Below are positions 27,003 to 35,883 of a stretch of DNA of 64,000 nt, piece after piece. The position numbers and the translations under genes were made by a program. The stretch is from positions 230,018-294,017 of the forward strand of contig NC_022043.1 of NCBI RefSeq assembly GCF_000444995.1. Reading direction: 5' to 3'. The number at the start of each line of letters is the position of its first letter. Position 1 is the stretch's first letter. This stretch comes from Paracoccus aminophilus JCM 7686 (GTDB lineage: Bacteria > Pseudomonadota > Alphaproteobacteria > Rhodobacterales > Rhodobacteraceae). Under the pieces are notes generated by a model, which was given only the letters and a program-made list of their open reading frames with translations, was not told where the DNA came from and did not search any database.

Positions 27003-27356
27003 ATGGCTGATGATATGAGCAAACGTGACGAACTGATTGCCAAATACGCCTCGGACCTCAAAGACAAGCTGGGCGTGACCCCCGACATGGACCTGCTCAC
27101 CAAAGTGGTGATCGGGTGCGGACCTTCGATCTATAACGCGGACAGCGAAACCGTGGCTGCGTCAGACAGCTCGGAAGTCGAACGCGTGAAGGAAAACTAC
27201 CTTCAGAAAAAGCTCGGCCTGCCCGATGGGCCCCAGCTGATGGCCGCCATTCAGGATGTGCTCACGAAATATGGTTCGTCGAACCGGCACAAATATCGCG
27301 CGGTGATCTACTATCAGCTCTGCGTTCATTTCAAGAAACAGGCGGCTTACGCCTGA
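27003..27356 (+). CDS. DUF2853 family protein
   Basis: A 117-residue cytoplasmic protein. The conserved N-terminal pattern SKRDELIAKYASDLKDKLGVTPDMDLLTKV, the middle CGPSIYNADSETVAASD and the C-terminal HKYRAVIYYQL identify the DUF2853 family, common in Rhodobacterales and of unknown function. There is no Shine-Dalgarno sequence in the 14 bases between the upstream hairpin and the ATG. An alternative ATG lies four codons downstream. The gene may be translated from a leaderless or structured mRNA. Confidence 0.88.
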   Translation: MADDMSKRDELIAKYASDLKDKLGVTPDMDLLTKVVIGCGPSIYNADSETVAASDSSEVERVKENYLQKKLGLPDGPQLMAAIQDVLTKYGSSNRHKYRAVIYYQLCVHFKKQAAYA

Positions 27357-27374
27357 TTCGCGCGTCATGCAGTT

Positions 27375-27400
27375 TAGAGCGGTCCGTCAGGGCCGCTCTA
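27375..27400. terminator. Terminator between convergent DUF2853 and enoyl-CoA hydratase genes
   Basis: Eleven-base arms (TAGAGCGGTCC with GGGCCGCTCTA, one wobble) and a four-base loop. It overlaps the end of the hydratase gene by three bases, lies 18 bases after the DUF2853 stop, and probably serves both strands. Confidence 0.55.
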
Positions 27401-28015
27401 GCTGATCATCTGCTTGATCCCCGCGACATGAGCAGCCTTGGCCGTGAGTACATCGGCCGTCAACGCTTTGGCTTCCGCCATCAGATCCTCGGGCGCGACC
27501 AGCCGGTCGACCAGCCCCCAGACAAGTGCCTCTTGCGCCGAGATCTTCTGACCGGCCATCAACACCATTTTCGTACGTCCCGGCCCGACCAGCGCAGCCA
27601 ACCGGCCCGGATCGCTTGGCTGCGGCAGATAGCCGAGCCGCATCACCGGATAAAAGAACCGCGCCTCGGGCACGGCGAGACGAATATCGCAAGCAAGCGC
27701 CATGCCAAAGGCGCCACCTGCCAGCGTTCCATTCAAGGCGGCGATCGTCAGGCAAGGGAGTGCGGCAACGCGCGACGAGAGCCGCTCCCATTCCGGCGAG
27801 AGCGCGAGCCCGGCCTTGGCCTCTTCAAGATCAGCGCCCGCCGAAAAGACTTTGCCCTCGCCCGTCAGGATCAATGCGCGCAGATCGGGCCGTGCCGCCG
27901 CTTCGTCGAAAACGTCACACAACTGGCGGAGCATATCCTCTGTCAGAGAGTTCGCCTTATGCGTGCGCGCAAGGGTCACAATGCCCAAACCCTCTGTAAA
28001 TTCCCGTAAAATCAC
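27398..28015 (-). CDS. Enoyl-CoA hydratase/isomerase family protein
   Basis: A 205-residue crotonase-fold protein. The oxyanion-hole segments GEGKVFSAGADL (about residues 50-62) and ALNGTLAGGAFGMALACDIRLA are present. It is shorter than typical hydratases (about 260 residues) and lacks much of the C-terminal helical domain, so its reaction is uncertain. I chose GTG at 28015 because AAGGAG lies a suitable distance upstream and because the MILREF start fits the family. A longer frame to 28063 exists but has no good start. Confidence 0.82.
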   Translation of the reverse strand: MILREFTEGLGIVTLARTHKANSLTEDMLRQLCDVFDEAAARPDLRALILTGEGKVFSAGADLEEAKAGLALSPEWERLSSRVAALPCLTIAALNGTLAGGAFGMALACDIRLAVPEARFFYPVMRLGYLPQPSDPGRLAALVGPGRTKMVLMAGQKISAQEALVWGLVDRLVAPEDLMAEAKALTADVLTAKAAHVAGIKQMIS

Positions 28016-28097
28016 CAATTCGCTCCTTGGAAGCCCGGTTTTGATATGGCAGAACCCGGCCAATCGTTATGTCGCGCCGATCCTGAAAGGTAATCTG

Positions 28098-29639
28098 ATG
28101 TCCCTTCGACTGACAAGCTCCGCGCTGGCGCTGATGGCTTTCGCCATGCCCGCATTCGCCGATGTAACCCCCGAGGAGGTCTGGCAGACCTGGGTGGATT
28201 ACTACAAATCGACCGGTTACACCGTTACCGAAGGCGGTCACGATCTGGCAGGGGAAACCCTGACCCTCAAGGACGTGAAATTCGCCAATGAGTCGGATGG
28301 CGACAAGGTCGAATTCACGGTTCCCCAGATCACGCTGCAATCGACCGGCGATGGCAAGGTGCGGACCACCTATGCCGAGAGCTTCCCGGTCTCGATCTCG
28401 GGCAAAAATGCCGATGACGAAGCATTCTCGACCGATCTGACGGTCTCGCTGCCGGGCAACTCGACCGTGACCTCGGGCGCGAAGGGCGATCTCGTGAACG
28501 AGATGTCGCTGCCCGAGCTGACCGTCACCGTCGACAAGCTGCAGTCGGGTGACAAGACGCAGGATCTGAACGTTAAGTTCACCGCGACCAATTCGACCGG
28601 CACGGCCCACACGGTTGCCGGCGCGGAAGGCAAATACGACTATAAAATGAAGTCGGAAAAAGCCACCATCGCGATCAGCGGTGAGCCGGACGGTCCGGGC
28701 AAGGGCGATCTCAACCTGAACTTTGCCATGGACGCTCTGGACATGGACTTCACCGGTTTGGGCATGGATGCCATCGCCGGTGCGCAGGCCGATCTTGGTG
28801 CGGCGCTGGAAAAGGGTCTGTCGCTGGCCGGGACCTTCAAATCCGGCAAGACAGCTTTCGACTTTAACGTCGACAAGCCTGCTGACGCCGAAACCCAGAC
28901 CGAAGCCGAAACCGTCAAGGGCACCGGCACGATCGACGCCTTCGACCTGACCTTCAAAATGTCGAAGGACGGCCTTGTCTATCAGGGCAATGGCGACAAG
29001 ACCGCAGCTCAGCTCACCGCGAATTCGCTGCCCTTCCCGGTCACCTACGGCATCAACTCGTCGAGCTTCGACTTCCAGATGCCGGTCGCGAAATCGGATG
29101 CCGATCAGCCGTTCAAATTCGCCTATTCGCTCAATGGGTTGACCCTTGGCGACGAGATCTGGAATCTCTTCGATCCGACCAAGCAACTCTCGCGCGATCC
29201 GGCGAATCTCGACATCGACATCACCGGCAAGGGCAAGGTCGTCGCCAATCTCTTCGACGAAAAAGCTTTGACCGGCGAAACCGACGCAGATGGCGATGAA
29301 ACCGCAGCGGCCCAGCCCTTCGAGCCGAGCGAAGTCACCATCAACCAACTTGCGCTCAGCGCGGTTGGCGCCAAGGTTTCGGCTACCGGCACGCTGAAAC
29401 CGGCGGGCGACGGCGGCATCGAGACTCCGGTCGGTTCGCTGAATGCACGCTATGAAGGCGTCAACGGCCTGATCGACAATCTCGGCAAGATGGGCCTGAT
29501 CCCCGACGATCAAATGGCTGGCGTCCGCATGATGCTGGCGATGTTTGCGCGTCCCGCCGATGGCAATGACGTTCTGACCACCGATCTCGAGTTCAAGGAA
29601 GACGGCTCGGTCTTTGCGAATGGCCAGCAAGTAAAGTAA
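28098..29639 (+). CDS. DUF2125-like secreted/periplasmic protein
   Basis: A 513-residue protein with a 21-residue signal peptide ending in AFA. The mature protein is acidic, repetitive and beta-rich, with many alternating segments such as VSLPGNSTVTSGAKG, LPELTVTVDK and KVSATGTLKPAGDGG, reminiscent of DUF2125 proteins found in Rhodobacterales and of AsmA/TamB-like repeats. The ATG has AAAGG upstream. It is divergent from the enoyl-CoA hydratase gene. Its role is unknown; a cell-envelope function is plausible from structure and location. Confidence 0.8.
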   Translation: MSLRLTSSALALMAFAMPAFADVTPEEVWQTWVDYYKSTGYTVTEGGHDLAGETLTLKDVKFANESDGDKVEFTVPQITLQSTGDGKVRTTYAESFPVSISGKNADDEAFSTDLTVSLPGNSTVTSGAKGDLVNEMSLPELTVTVDKLQSGDKTQDLNVKFTATNSTGTAHTVAGAEGKYDYKMKSEKATIAISGEPDGPGKGDLNLNFAMDALDMDFTGLGMDAIAGAQADLGAALEKGLSLAGTFKSGKTAFDFNVDKPADAETQTEAETVKGTGTIDAFDLTFKMSKDGLVYQGNGDKTAAQLTANSLPFPVTYGINSSSFDFQMPVAKSDADQPFKFAYSLNGLTLGDEIWNLFDPTKQLSRDPANLDIDITGKGKVVANLFDEKALTGETDADGDETAAAQPFEPSEVTINQLALSAVGAKVSATGTLKPAGDGGIETPVGSLNARYEGVNGLIDNLGKMGLIPDDQMAGVRMMLAMFARPADGNDVLTTDLEFKEDGSVFANGQQVK

Positions 29640-29660
29640 GACTGTTCTCAGTCGACACGG

Positions 29661-29681
29661 GGGCCGGGCTTGTCCCGGCCC
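29661..29681 (+). terminator. Intrinsic terminator after the DUF2125-like gene
   Basis: Perfect eight-base arms GGGCCGGG and CCCGGCCC with a five-base loop, followed by TTT. It starts 21 bases past the stop and ends just before pmbA. Confidence 0.65.
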
Positions 29682-29699
29682 TTTGCATATGAGGATGCC

Positions 29700-31052
29700 A
29701 TGGCTGAAACGGGAATTCTGCAGGAGCTGACCGGCAAATTGCTGGACGCAGCGCGGCGCGCGGGGGCTGATCAGGCCGATGCGGTCGCCGTTCGCGGACA
29801 GGCGGTTTCGGTCGATGTGCGCCAAGGACGGCTAGAGCAGGCCGAGCGCGCGGATGGGGTCGAAATCGGCCTTCGCGTGCTGATCGGCGGCAGGCAGGCC
29901 TGTGTTTCGGCTTCGGATCATTCGGACCGCGTCATTTCGGAGATCGCCAGCCGCGCCGTCGCCATGGCGCGGGAAGCGCCGGTGGATGACACTCTGGGCC
30001 TTGCCGAGCCCGGCGATCTGGCCACACGCATCGATAGCGCGGATCTTGAGCTCGTCAGCGAAGCCCCTGCGCCCTCGCCCGAAGAGCTGCGCGATATCGC
30101 TTTGCGCGCCGAGGCCGCAGCCGTGGCGGTCGAGGGGATTTCCCAGATCGAAAGCGCGAGCGCCGGTCATTCCCGCCGCGAGATGTGGCTTCAGGCCAGC
30201 AATGGGTTTTCGGCGGGCTATGCGCGCAGCGGTCAGTCGATCTCGACCGTCGCCATTGCGGGCGAAGGCCTAGGTATGGAGCGTGACTGGGCCGGGGAAT
30301 CGCGGGTCTTCGGCGCGGATCTGCCCTCCCCCGAAGAGATCGGCGCATTGGCCGCCCGGCGCACGGTCGAGCGTCTGGGCGCGCGCAAGCCGCCGACCGG
30401 GACCTTCCCGATCTTTTACGATCAGCGCGTCTCGTCTTCGCTGATCGGCCATCTTCTGGGCGCCACCAATGGCGCGGCGATTGCGCGCGGCGCGAGCTGG
30501 CTGCGCAATGATCTGGGCGAGCAGGTGCTGCCCGATAGCTTCACCCTGCGCGAAGAGCCACATCTGAAGCGCATGTCCTCATCGCGCTATTTCGATGGCG
30601 AGGGTCTTGCTACCTCGGCGCGCACGCTGGTCGACGCCGGGTCGCTGACGGGATGGACGCTGGATCTTGCTTCGGCGCGCAAGCTCGGGATGCGCTCGAC
30701 CGCCAATGCGATGCGCGGCGCCTCGGCTCCGCCTTCGCCCGGCGTGACGAATATTGCGCTGAATGCAGGCGAGGCCACGCCGGAAGAGCTGATCCGTCAG
30801 ATGGGTCGCGGCCTGATCGTGACCTCGATGCTCGGCGCCTCGATCAATGCCACCACCGGCGATTACTCGCGCGGCGCGGCTGGGTTCTGGGTCGAAAACG
30901 GCGAGATCGCCTTTGCCGTCAACGAATGCACCATTGCCGGAAACCTGCGCGAGATGCTGATGCGGCTCACCGCGGCGAATGACCTGCCCGAGTGGCGTCA
31001 GATGACGGTGCCGGGGCTGCTGGTCGAAGGGATGACCGTTGCCGGAGCGTGA
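29700..31052 (+). CDS. pmbA: Metalloprotease subunit PmbA/TldE
   Basis: A 450-residue protein of the TldD/PmbA family. The C-terminal half carries GTFPIFYDQRVSSSLIGHLLGATNGAAIARGASWL, HLKRMSSSRYFDGEG and INATTGDYSRGAAGFWVENGEI, typical of the PmbA (TldE) partner. No HExxxH zinc motif is visible, as expected for this subunit; the catalytic TldD is not in the window. TldD/TldE heterodimers degrade unfolded peptides and process some modified peptides. The ATG at 29700 has GAGG upstream. The last 14 bases overlap the next gene. Confidence 0.93.
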   Translation: MAETGILQELTGKLLDAARRAGADQADAVAVRGQAVSVDVRQGRLEQAERADGVEIGLRVLIGGRQACVSASDHSDRVISEIASRAVAMAREAPVDDTLGLAEPGDLATRIDSADLELVSEAPAPSPEELRDIALRAEAAAVAVEGISQIESASAGHSRREMWLQASNGFSAGYARSGQSISTVAIAGEGLGMERDWAGESRVFGADLPSPEEIGALAARRTVERLGARKPPTGTFPIFYDQRVSSSLIGHLLGATNGAAIARGASWLRNDLGEQVLPDSFTLREEPHLKRMSSSRYFDGEGLATSARTLVDAGSLTGWTLDLASARKLGMRSTANAMRGASAPPSPGVTNIALNAGEATPEELIRQMGRGLIVTSMLGASINATTGDYSRGAAGFWVENGEIAFAVNECTIAGNLREMLMRLTAANDLPEWRQMTVPGLLVEGMTVAGA

Positions 31053-31815
31053 TCTCGCCCTTCTCGCACAGGCCGCCGCAGAGGCTGGAGACATCGCGCT
31101 GCGCTATTGGCGGCAGGACCCAAGGGCTTGGGACAAGGGCGGCGATCAGGGTCCGGTCAGCGAGGCCGACCTGGCGGTGAACCAGCATCTCGAGCAGTTG
31201 CTGCGCGGGGCACGGCCCGACTATGGCTGGCTGTCCGAGGAAAGCGCGGATGATCCCTCGCGGCTCGACGCGCGGCGCTGCTTCATCATCGACCCGATCG
31301 ACGGCACCCGTGCCTTTCTCGACGGTCAAGAGGGGTTTTCCCATTCGCTCGCCATTGCCGAGGGCGAAGAGATCATCGCCGCCGTGGTCTTTCTGCCAGC
31401 CCGCAACACGACCTATCTCGCCACGGCGGGTGGGCCCGCGCTGAAGAACGGCGCGCCGATTGCCCCTCATGACACCGAGATTGAAGGGGCGACGGCGCTG
31501 ACGAACAAGACTGCCTTTGTCCCCGCTTTCTGGCGCGGCGGCGTCGCTCCGCCGATGAAGCGCGAGTTTCGGCCCTCGCTCGCCTGGCGGCTTTGTCTGG
31601 CCGCCGAGGGGCGGTTCGACGCCGCTTTGTCGATGCGCGCGGCCTGGGAATGGGACATTGCGGCGGGCAGTCTGATCGCGGCCCAAGCGGGCGCCGCCGT
31701 CACCGACCGCCATGGCGCGGCGATGCGCTTCAATTCGCCGAAGGCTCAGGTGGACGGTCTGGTGGTTGCAGCGCCCCGCCTTCACGCCGAGATCATGGCG
31801 CGGCTGGAACCCTGA
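31039..31815 (+). CDS. Inositol-monophosphatase-family phosphatase, CysQ-like
   Basis: A 258-residue lithium-sensitive phosphatase-fold protein. The metal-binding motifs are WLSEES (about residues 65-70), DPIDGTRAF (about 90-98) and WEWDIAAG (about 205-212), all intact. Context and similarity suggest a 3'(2'),5'-bisphosphate nucleotidase (CysQ) or a histidinol/inositol phosphatase; the substrate cannot be set from sequence. The start is a TTG at 31039 with AAGGGA upstream, overlapping pmbA, so translation is probably coupled. No ATG or GTG in this frame gives a complete N-terminus. Confidence 0.85.
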   Translation: MPERDLALLAQAAAEAGDIALRYWRQDPRAWDKGGDQGPVSEADLAVNQHLEQLLRGARPDYGWLSEESADDPSRLDARRCFIIDPIDGTRAFLDGQEGFSHSLAIAEGEEIIAAVVFLPARNTTYLATAGGPALKNGAPIAPHDTEIEGATALTNKTAFVPAFWRGGVAPPMKREFRPSLAWRLCLAAEGRFDAALSMRAAWEWDIAAGSLIAAQAGAAVTDRHGAAMRFNSPKAQVDGLVVAAPRLHAEIMARLEP

Positions 31816-31896
31816 GCCGCGTCTCGTCTCTTTCCCTTTTCAGACATTTGGCCTATGCCCGGCTCTGGGTCCGAAATCCTGAGTGGAACCGTTCAC

Positions 31897-32436
31897 ATGT
31901 CTCGCCTGCCTCATCAAGCGCTGGACCGTCTGGCCGATGCGATCACCTTTCACCCCTCGACCGAGGAGGGCCGCGCGCTGCGCCATGCGCTCGGGCGCTT
32001 TGCGACCGGGGTAACGGTGGTGACGACGGCGGCAAGCCACGGCCCGGAAGGTCTGACCGCCAACAGCTTTTCCAGCGTCTCGCTGGATCCGCCGCTGGTG
32101 ATGTGGTGCCCGGCACTGGCCTCGCGCCGTCATGATCTGTTCGCCGGGGCCAAACATTGGTCGATCCATGTGCTTGGCGCCGAGCAGCTGCATATCTCGC
32201 AGCGCTTTACCCGCAATGGCCCGGGGTTCGACGCACTGCCCCATGAGATCACCCCGGAAGGGATCCCCGCGATTTCTGGCACAGCGGCGCGGTTTGACTG
32301 CGAGACCTTCGCCGCCCATCCTGCGGGCGATCATACGGTTGTCATCGGGCGCGTTCTGCGCGTCACCATCGGCGGGCCGGGCGATTTCCCTCTGGTCTTC
32401 GCCGCCGGTCAGTTCGGGACGTTCAACCCGCTCTGA
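31897..32436 (+). CDS. Flavin reductase family protein (FMN-binding)
   Basis: A protein of about 179 residues of the flavin-reductase-like split-barrel family. It includes the conserved [32 protein letters not shown] and [20 protein letters not shown]-binding segments. These proteins reduce FMN with NAD(P)H to feed two-component monooxygenases, or are monooxygenase partners. No oxygenase component is adjacent. The start is uncertain: the ATG at 31897 has a weak ribosome site, and an in-frame ATG at 31855 adds 14 residues that look non-conserved. Confidence 0.85.
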   Translation: MSRLPHQALDRLADAITFHPSTEEGRALRHALGRFATGVTVVTTAASHGPEGLTANSFSSVSLDPPLVMWCPALASRRHDLFAGAKHWSIHVLGAEQLHISQRFTRNGPGFDALPHEITPEGIPAISGTAARFDCETFAAHPAGDHTVVIGRVLRVTIGGPGDFPLVFAAGQFGTFNPL

Positions 32437-32466
32437 CGCCTGTGCTCTGATGCGGCCCTTTCGGGC

Positions 32467-33111
32467 CTACATCCCGTCAAAACCCGGAAGCGGGGCCGAG
32501 AAGATCGTGTCGAGCTTCGGCGCGCTCGTCTTGATCGAACGCCCCGGCCCGCTCAAGGTCGCGATCTGGCGGGCGAGCTGGGCAATCGCCTGAGATTGGG
32601 CCCGCGCGATCTCGCCGGGCTTGTCTGAGGTCAGCGGCACCGAAATGTCGAAGCTGCGCGCCTGATTGGCACCGCCGGCATTGTTGTCCGAGACGAAATA
32701 CCGCCCGGTCAGACGATAGACGCCATTGGGCATTGCCAAAGCCTTCTCGACACGCACCTCGAGCTTGCGACGCGGCGGCTCGGCCAAAGGCCAAGGCTCG
32801 GCAATCACCGTCGCCCCCGAAATATCCGAAATCGTCCGCGCCAAGGTCAGCGTGAAGGCCCGCTGCGGCTTGTCGGCCCAGAGGTTTTTCGTATCCATGC
32901 GCACTGCGCCATCCGCCGTCTGCCAGGCGACCTCATCGCCCGAGGCGTAATCGGGCAGTGACACGTCGCGCAATTCGGCGGTGCCGATGCGGTCAGGCAC
33001 GCGCACGCCCTGATCGGGTGGGTCGATCAGAAAGCGACCGGTTTTCAACGGATTCGAGCAGGCTCCGAGCGCGGCAAGGCAGGCAAGGGCGTAGAAGGTG
33101 TGACGCATCAT
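32467..33111 (-). CDS. pqiC: ABC-type transport auxiliary lipoprotein PqiC
   Basis: A 214-residue outer-membrane lipoprotein. The signal peptide ends in the lipobox LGAC (cysteine at residue 18), followed by SNPLKTGRFLIDPP, typical of the PqiC/YmbA group. The remaining fold is the alpha/beta domain of ABC-transport-auxiliary lipoproteins. PqiC forms a ring at the outer membrane that docks the PqiB needle. Its start lies three bases after the pqiB stop, so it is the last gene of the pqi operon. Confidence 0.88.
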   Translation of the reverse strand: MMRHTFYALACLAALGACSNPLKTGRFLIDPPDQGVRVPDRIGTAELRDVSLPDYASGDEVAWQTADGAVRMDTKNLWADKPQRAFTLTLARTISDISGATVIAEPWPLAEPPRRKLEVRVEKALAMPNGVYRLTGRYFVSDNNAGGANQARSFDISVPLTSDKPGEIARAQSQAIAQLARQIATLSGPGRSIKTSAPKLDTIFSAPLPGFDGM

Positions 33112-33114
33112 TGT

Positions 33115-35166
33115 CTATCGTCCCAGAATAAAGGCGCGGGGATTGCGTTCGATCATATTCGCAAGACTGCTGACCGCCGTAGCGGCTCGGCGGAATTCCC
33201 GCATCATATTGACCGTTTCGTTGTTGAAGTCCGAGCGCGGGCCATAGGCCGCGATCACCTGATCGGCGCGGGCGGCAAGCTGGTTGATCCGTGCGGTCAG
33301 CTCGGGGAATTGCTTGACCGATTCCGCGATCTGATCAGAGGTGACCTTCGCCGATTTCAAAAGCTCGTTCAGGCTGCCGGTGGCATTGCCATCCCGCAGG
33401 TCGTTGAGCAGACCCGAGGCCGATTTCAGCACATCCGACAGGTTTTTCGGCAGCTGCGCCGCGTCATCGGTGCCCAGCATCGCGCGCAGATCGCCAAGGA
33501 TACCCTTAACCTCATTGCTGGTGCCTTCGAAGTCGAATTCATAGACGGAATCCGCCGCGGCGTTGATCTTGTCGACCATATCCGGGACATCGGCCGCCGC
33601 ATCCTTAACGGCAGAGGCCGCCGCCGTCGCCTCATCGACAAAGCCGCGCATCTGTCCGATGGCGCCCCCCTGACGCAGCTCGGCCGTGGCCTGACGCAGT
33701 TCGGCGGCCGCGCCTTGAATTTCGTCGACTGCCGACTTCAGCGACGCGGGCAAGGCGCGGGTGTCTTCGGAGCTGGTCACGGCGGTGATCGAATTCATCA
33801 TGTCGCTGGCCGATTTCAGCACCTCTTCGATCGGCAGATTGCCGACCCGCGCGAGGAAGCCCTGCGCCGTATCGCTGAAATCCGAGATCTTGCCCGGCAC
33901 CGAGGGCAGGATCGGATAGGGCTGAGCCGTCGTGTCGATCTCGGCGGGGGCAGCATCGGGAACATCGGCGAGTTCGACGACCAAAGAGGTGCCGAAAAAG
34001 CCAGCGCTCGCGAGACGCGCGCGCATCCCATGCTCAACCCGCTTTTGCAGGAAATCGAGCGTCTGCTCGGGCGTCGTGCCCTCGGGAAGACCAAGCCGCG
34101 AGGGCGTGAGCGCAATCGCCACCTGCTGGTGAATGGAGCCCGCCCCGCCCTGCGCATCGGGATCAACCCGGACCGAGAGATCGGTCACCCGACCAACGGT
34201 CAGCCCCTGGAATTTGACATCCGCCCCTTTCGCGAGCCCCTTGATCGTCCCATCAATCAGCACCGTCAGGCGGACGAGATCCTCATCGTCGATAAAGAGC
34301 GAGGATTTCGCCGCCGCCTCGTCATGCTGAAGCTCGAACCGATAGCCCTGCGGCACTGGTTTGCCGCCACTGGTGAGCGTCGCAAACTCGACGCCGCCTT
34401 GCAAAAGCGAGGCAAGCGAGGCCACGTTCAGCGCAACCCCCTGTGGCCCGAGCGAGAACGAGAAGCCTGAAATGTCCCAAAAAACCGTTGCCGTGGTCAG
34501 GCGCTTGTCGTGCGGCGAGGCAATAAAAACATCCGCCAGCACGGTTTCGTCATCTTCGCCAAGACGCAGGTTCTGCATGGTCCCGACCTGCACGCCGCGA
34601 TAGGTCACGGGCGCGCCCTCTGCCAGACCTTTGGAATTGTCCGAGGACAGAATAATCCACGTTCCCTTCTCGCCAACACGGGTCAAAGGCATCCGGTCGA
34701 GACCGACGAAGGTCCGTTGCGGCTCTTCAATACGGTCATCCCAATAGCCTTCGATGAAGGCCCCGGTCAGCACCGTGTCGAGACGCTGGATGCCCTGCGT
34801 CGACACCTGCGGCCGCACGATCCAGAACTCGGCATTGGAATCGATATATTTCGAGACATCCTTATCGACGCGGATATTCACGACCACGCGTTGAAGATTG
34901 GGCGTGAAGCGCACGCTCTCGACCTTGCCAACGGTGATTTCGCGGAATTTCAGCGCGGTTTCACCGGGGGTGATGCCGGTCGCGTCAGAGAACTCGACGC
35001 TGATCAGCGTGCCCCGCCCTGCGAAGGCGTTCCAAGCAAGGCCGAGCGTCACGATCAGCGCAATCACTGGCACAAGCCAGATCAGCGAGGTGCGTGCCGG
35101 GGTCGCGCTTCGGGCGGGTTTGCGGATCGGGCTGGCGGGTTTGAGATCAGGCGTGGAATCGCTCAT
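33115..35166 (-). CDS. pqiB: MCE-domain intermembrane transport protein PqiB
   Basis: A 683-residue protein with one N-terminal transmembrane helix (about residues 28-50) and three MCE (MlaD-like) domains at roughly 55-150, 165-250 and 285-390. A long alpha-helical C-terminal region (about 420-680) forms the needle-like tube through the periplasm. PqiB proteins move lipids between the inner and outer membranes. The gene sits seven bases downstream of the second pqiA half and three bases upstream of pqiC. The ATG is well placed. Confidence 0.93.
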   Translation of the reverse strand: MSDSTPDLKPASPIRKPARSATPARTSLIWLVPVIALIVTLGLAWNAFAGRGTLISVEFSDATGITPGETALKFREITVGKVESVRFTPNLQRVVVNIRVDKDVSKYIDSNAEFWIVRPQVSTQGIQRLDTVLTGAFIEGYWDDRIEEPQRTFVGLDRMPLTRVGEKGTWIILSSDNSKGLAEGAPVTYRGVQVGTMQNLRLGEDDETVLADVFIASPHDKRLTTATVFWDISGFSFSLGPQGVALNVASLASLLQGGVEFATLTSGGKPVPQGYRFELQHDEAAAKSSLFIDDEDLVRLTVLIDGTIKGLAKGADVKFQGLTVGRVTDLSVRVDPDAQGGAGSIHQQVAIALTPSRLGLPEGTTPEQTLDFLQKRVEHGMRARLASAGFFGTSLVVELADVPDAAPAEIDTTAQPYPILPSVPGKISDFSDTAQGFLARVGNLPIEEVLKSASDMMNSITAVTSSEDTRALPASLKSAVDEIQGAAAELRQATAELRQGGAIGQMRGFVDEATAAASAVKDAAADVPDMVDKINAAADSVYEFDFEGTSNEVKGILGDLRAMLGTDDAAQLPKNLSDVLKSASGLLNDLRDGNATGSLNELLKSAKVTSDQIAESVKQFPELTARINQLAARADQVIAAYGPRSDFNNETVNMMREFRRAATAVSSLANMIERNPRAFILGR

Positions 35167-35172
35167 GTCGGT

Positions 35173-35883
35173 TCAGTCACTGTCCTTACGATTTCGCAGC
35201 GGCAAGCCTCGCCAGATCAGTCTGGGGTCAAAGCTTTGGGCAGAAAGCATGGTAAAGGCAACTGACAAAGCAAAGCAGACAGCTGCCGAACCGGGGTTGA
35301 TCGAGGCGACGAAACCAAGCTGCACCAGTGCGGACAGGATGGCGACCACGAAGACGTCGATCATCGACCAGCGTCCGATGAAATCGACGAACTCCAGGAT
35401 GCGCAACCGTTTATGGGCCGCATGAACCGTCGCGGGGCGTCCCGCGACCCGGGCAAGCCAGGCGATGCCGATGAATTTGCTGATCGGCACAACGATCGAG
35501 GCGACGAAGACGATGCTCGCGACGCCCCAGTTGCCATAGCGGATCAGCTCGATCACGCCCTGCACAATCGTGGCATTGGTATTGCCCTGAAATCCCGCGA
35601 GGGTCTGGGTTTTCATGATCGGAAAGAGATTGGCGGGGATGTAGAAGATAATCCCGGCGGCCATCCAGGCCCAAACCGCCTGAAGGCAACGCCGATCTGG
35701 CGGGACAAGCCCGCTGCCACAGCGCGAGCAGATCTCTTGTCCCTGCGGCCAGACCCGACCACAGCTGCGACAGCCGATCAGCCCGGCACGGTGGGCAGTC
35801 AAAACGGGCGCATCGTCGTGCGGCGCTGGCTCGGACGGGACATCGCGGCCAGAAATGCTGGGTTCGGGCACATCAAGCGTCAT
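35173..35883 (-). CDS. PqiA-family membrane protein, second half
   Basis: A 236-residue inner-membrane protein. A zinc-ribbon-like cysteine cluster (CRSCGRVWP and CSRCGSG, residues about 38-60) precedes four transmembrane segments. This is the PqiA domain unit, which in enterobacteria occurs twice in one protein of about 417 residues. Here each unit is a separate gene. It overlaps the upstream pqiA-like gene by four bases (ATGA), so the two are co-translated. It probably forms the inner-membrane platform for PqiB. Confidence 0.88.
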   Translation of the reverse strand: MTLDVPEPSISGRDVPSEPAPHDDAPVLTAHRAGLIGCRSCGRVWPQGQEICSRCGSGLVPPDRRCLQAVWAWMAAGIIFYIPANLFPIMKTQTLAGFQGNTNATIVQGVIELIRYGNWGVASIVFVASIVVPISKFIGIAWLARVAGRPATVHAAHKRLRILEFVDFIGRWSMIDVFVVAILSALVQLGFVASINPGSAAVCFALSVAFTMLSAQSFDPRLIWRGLPLRNRKDSD

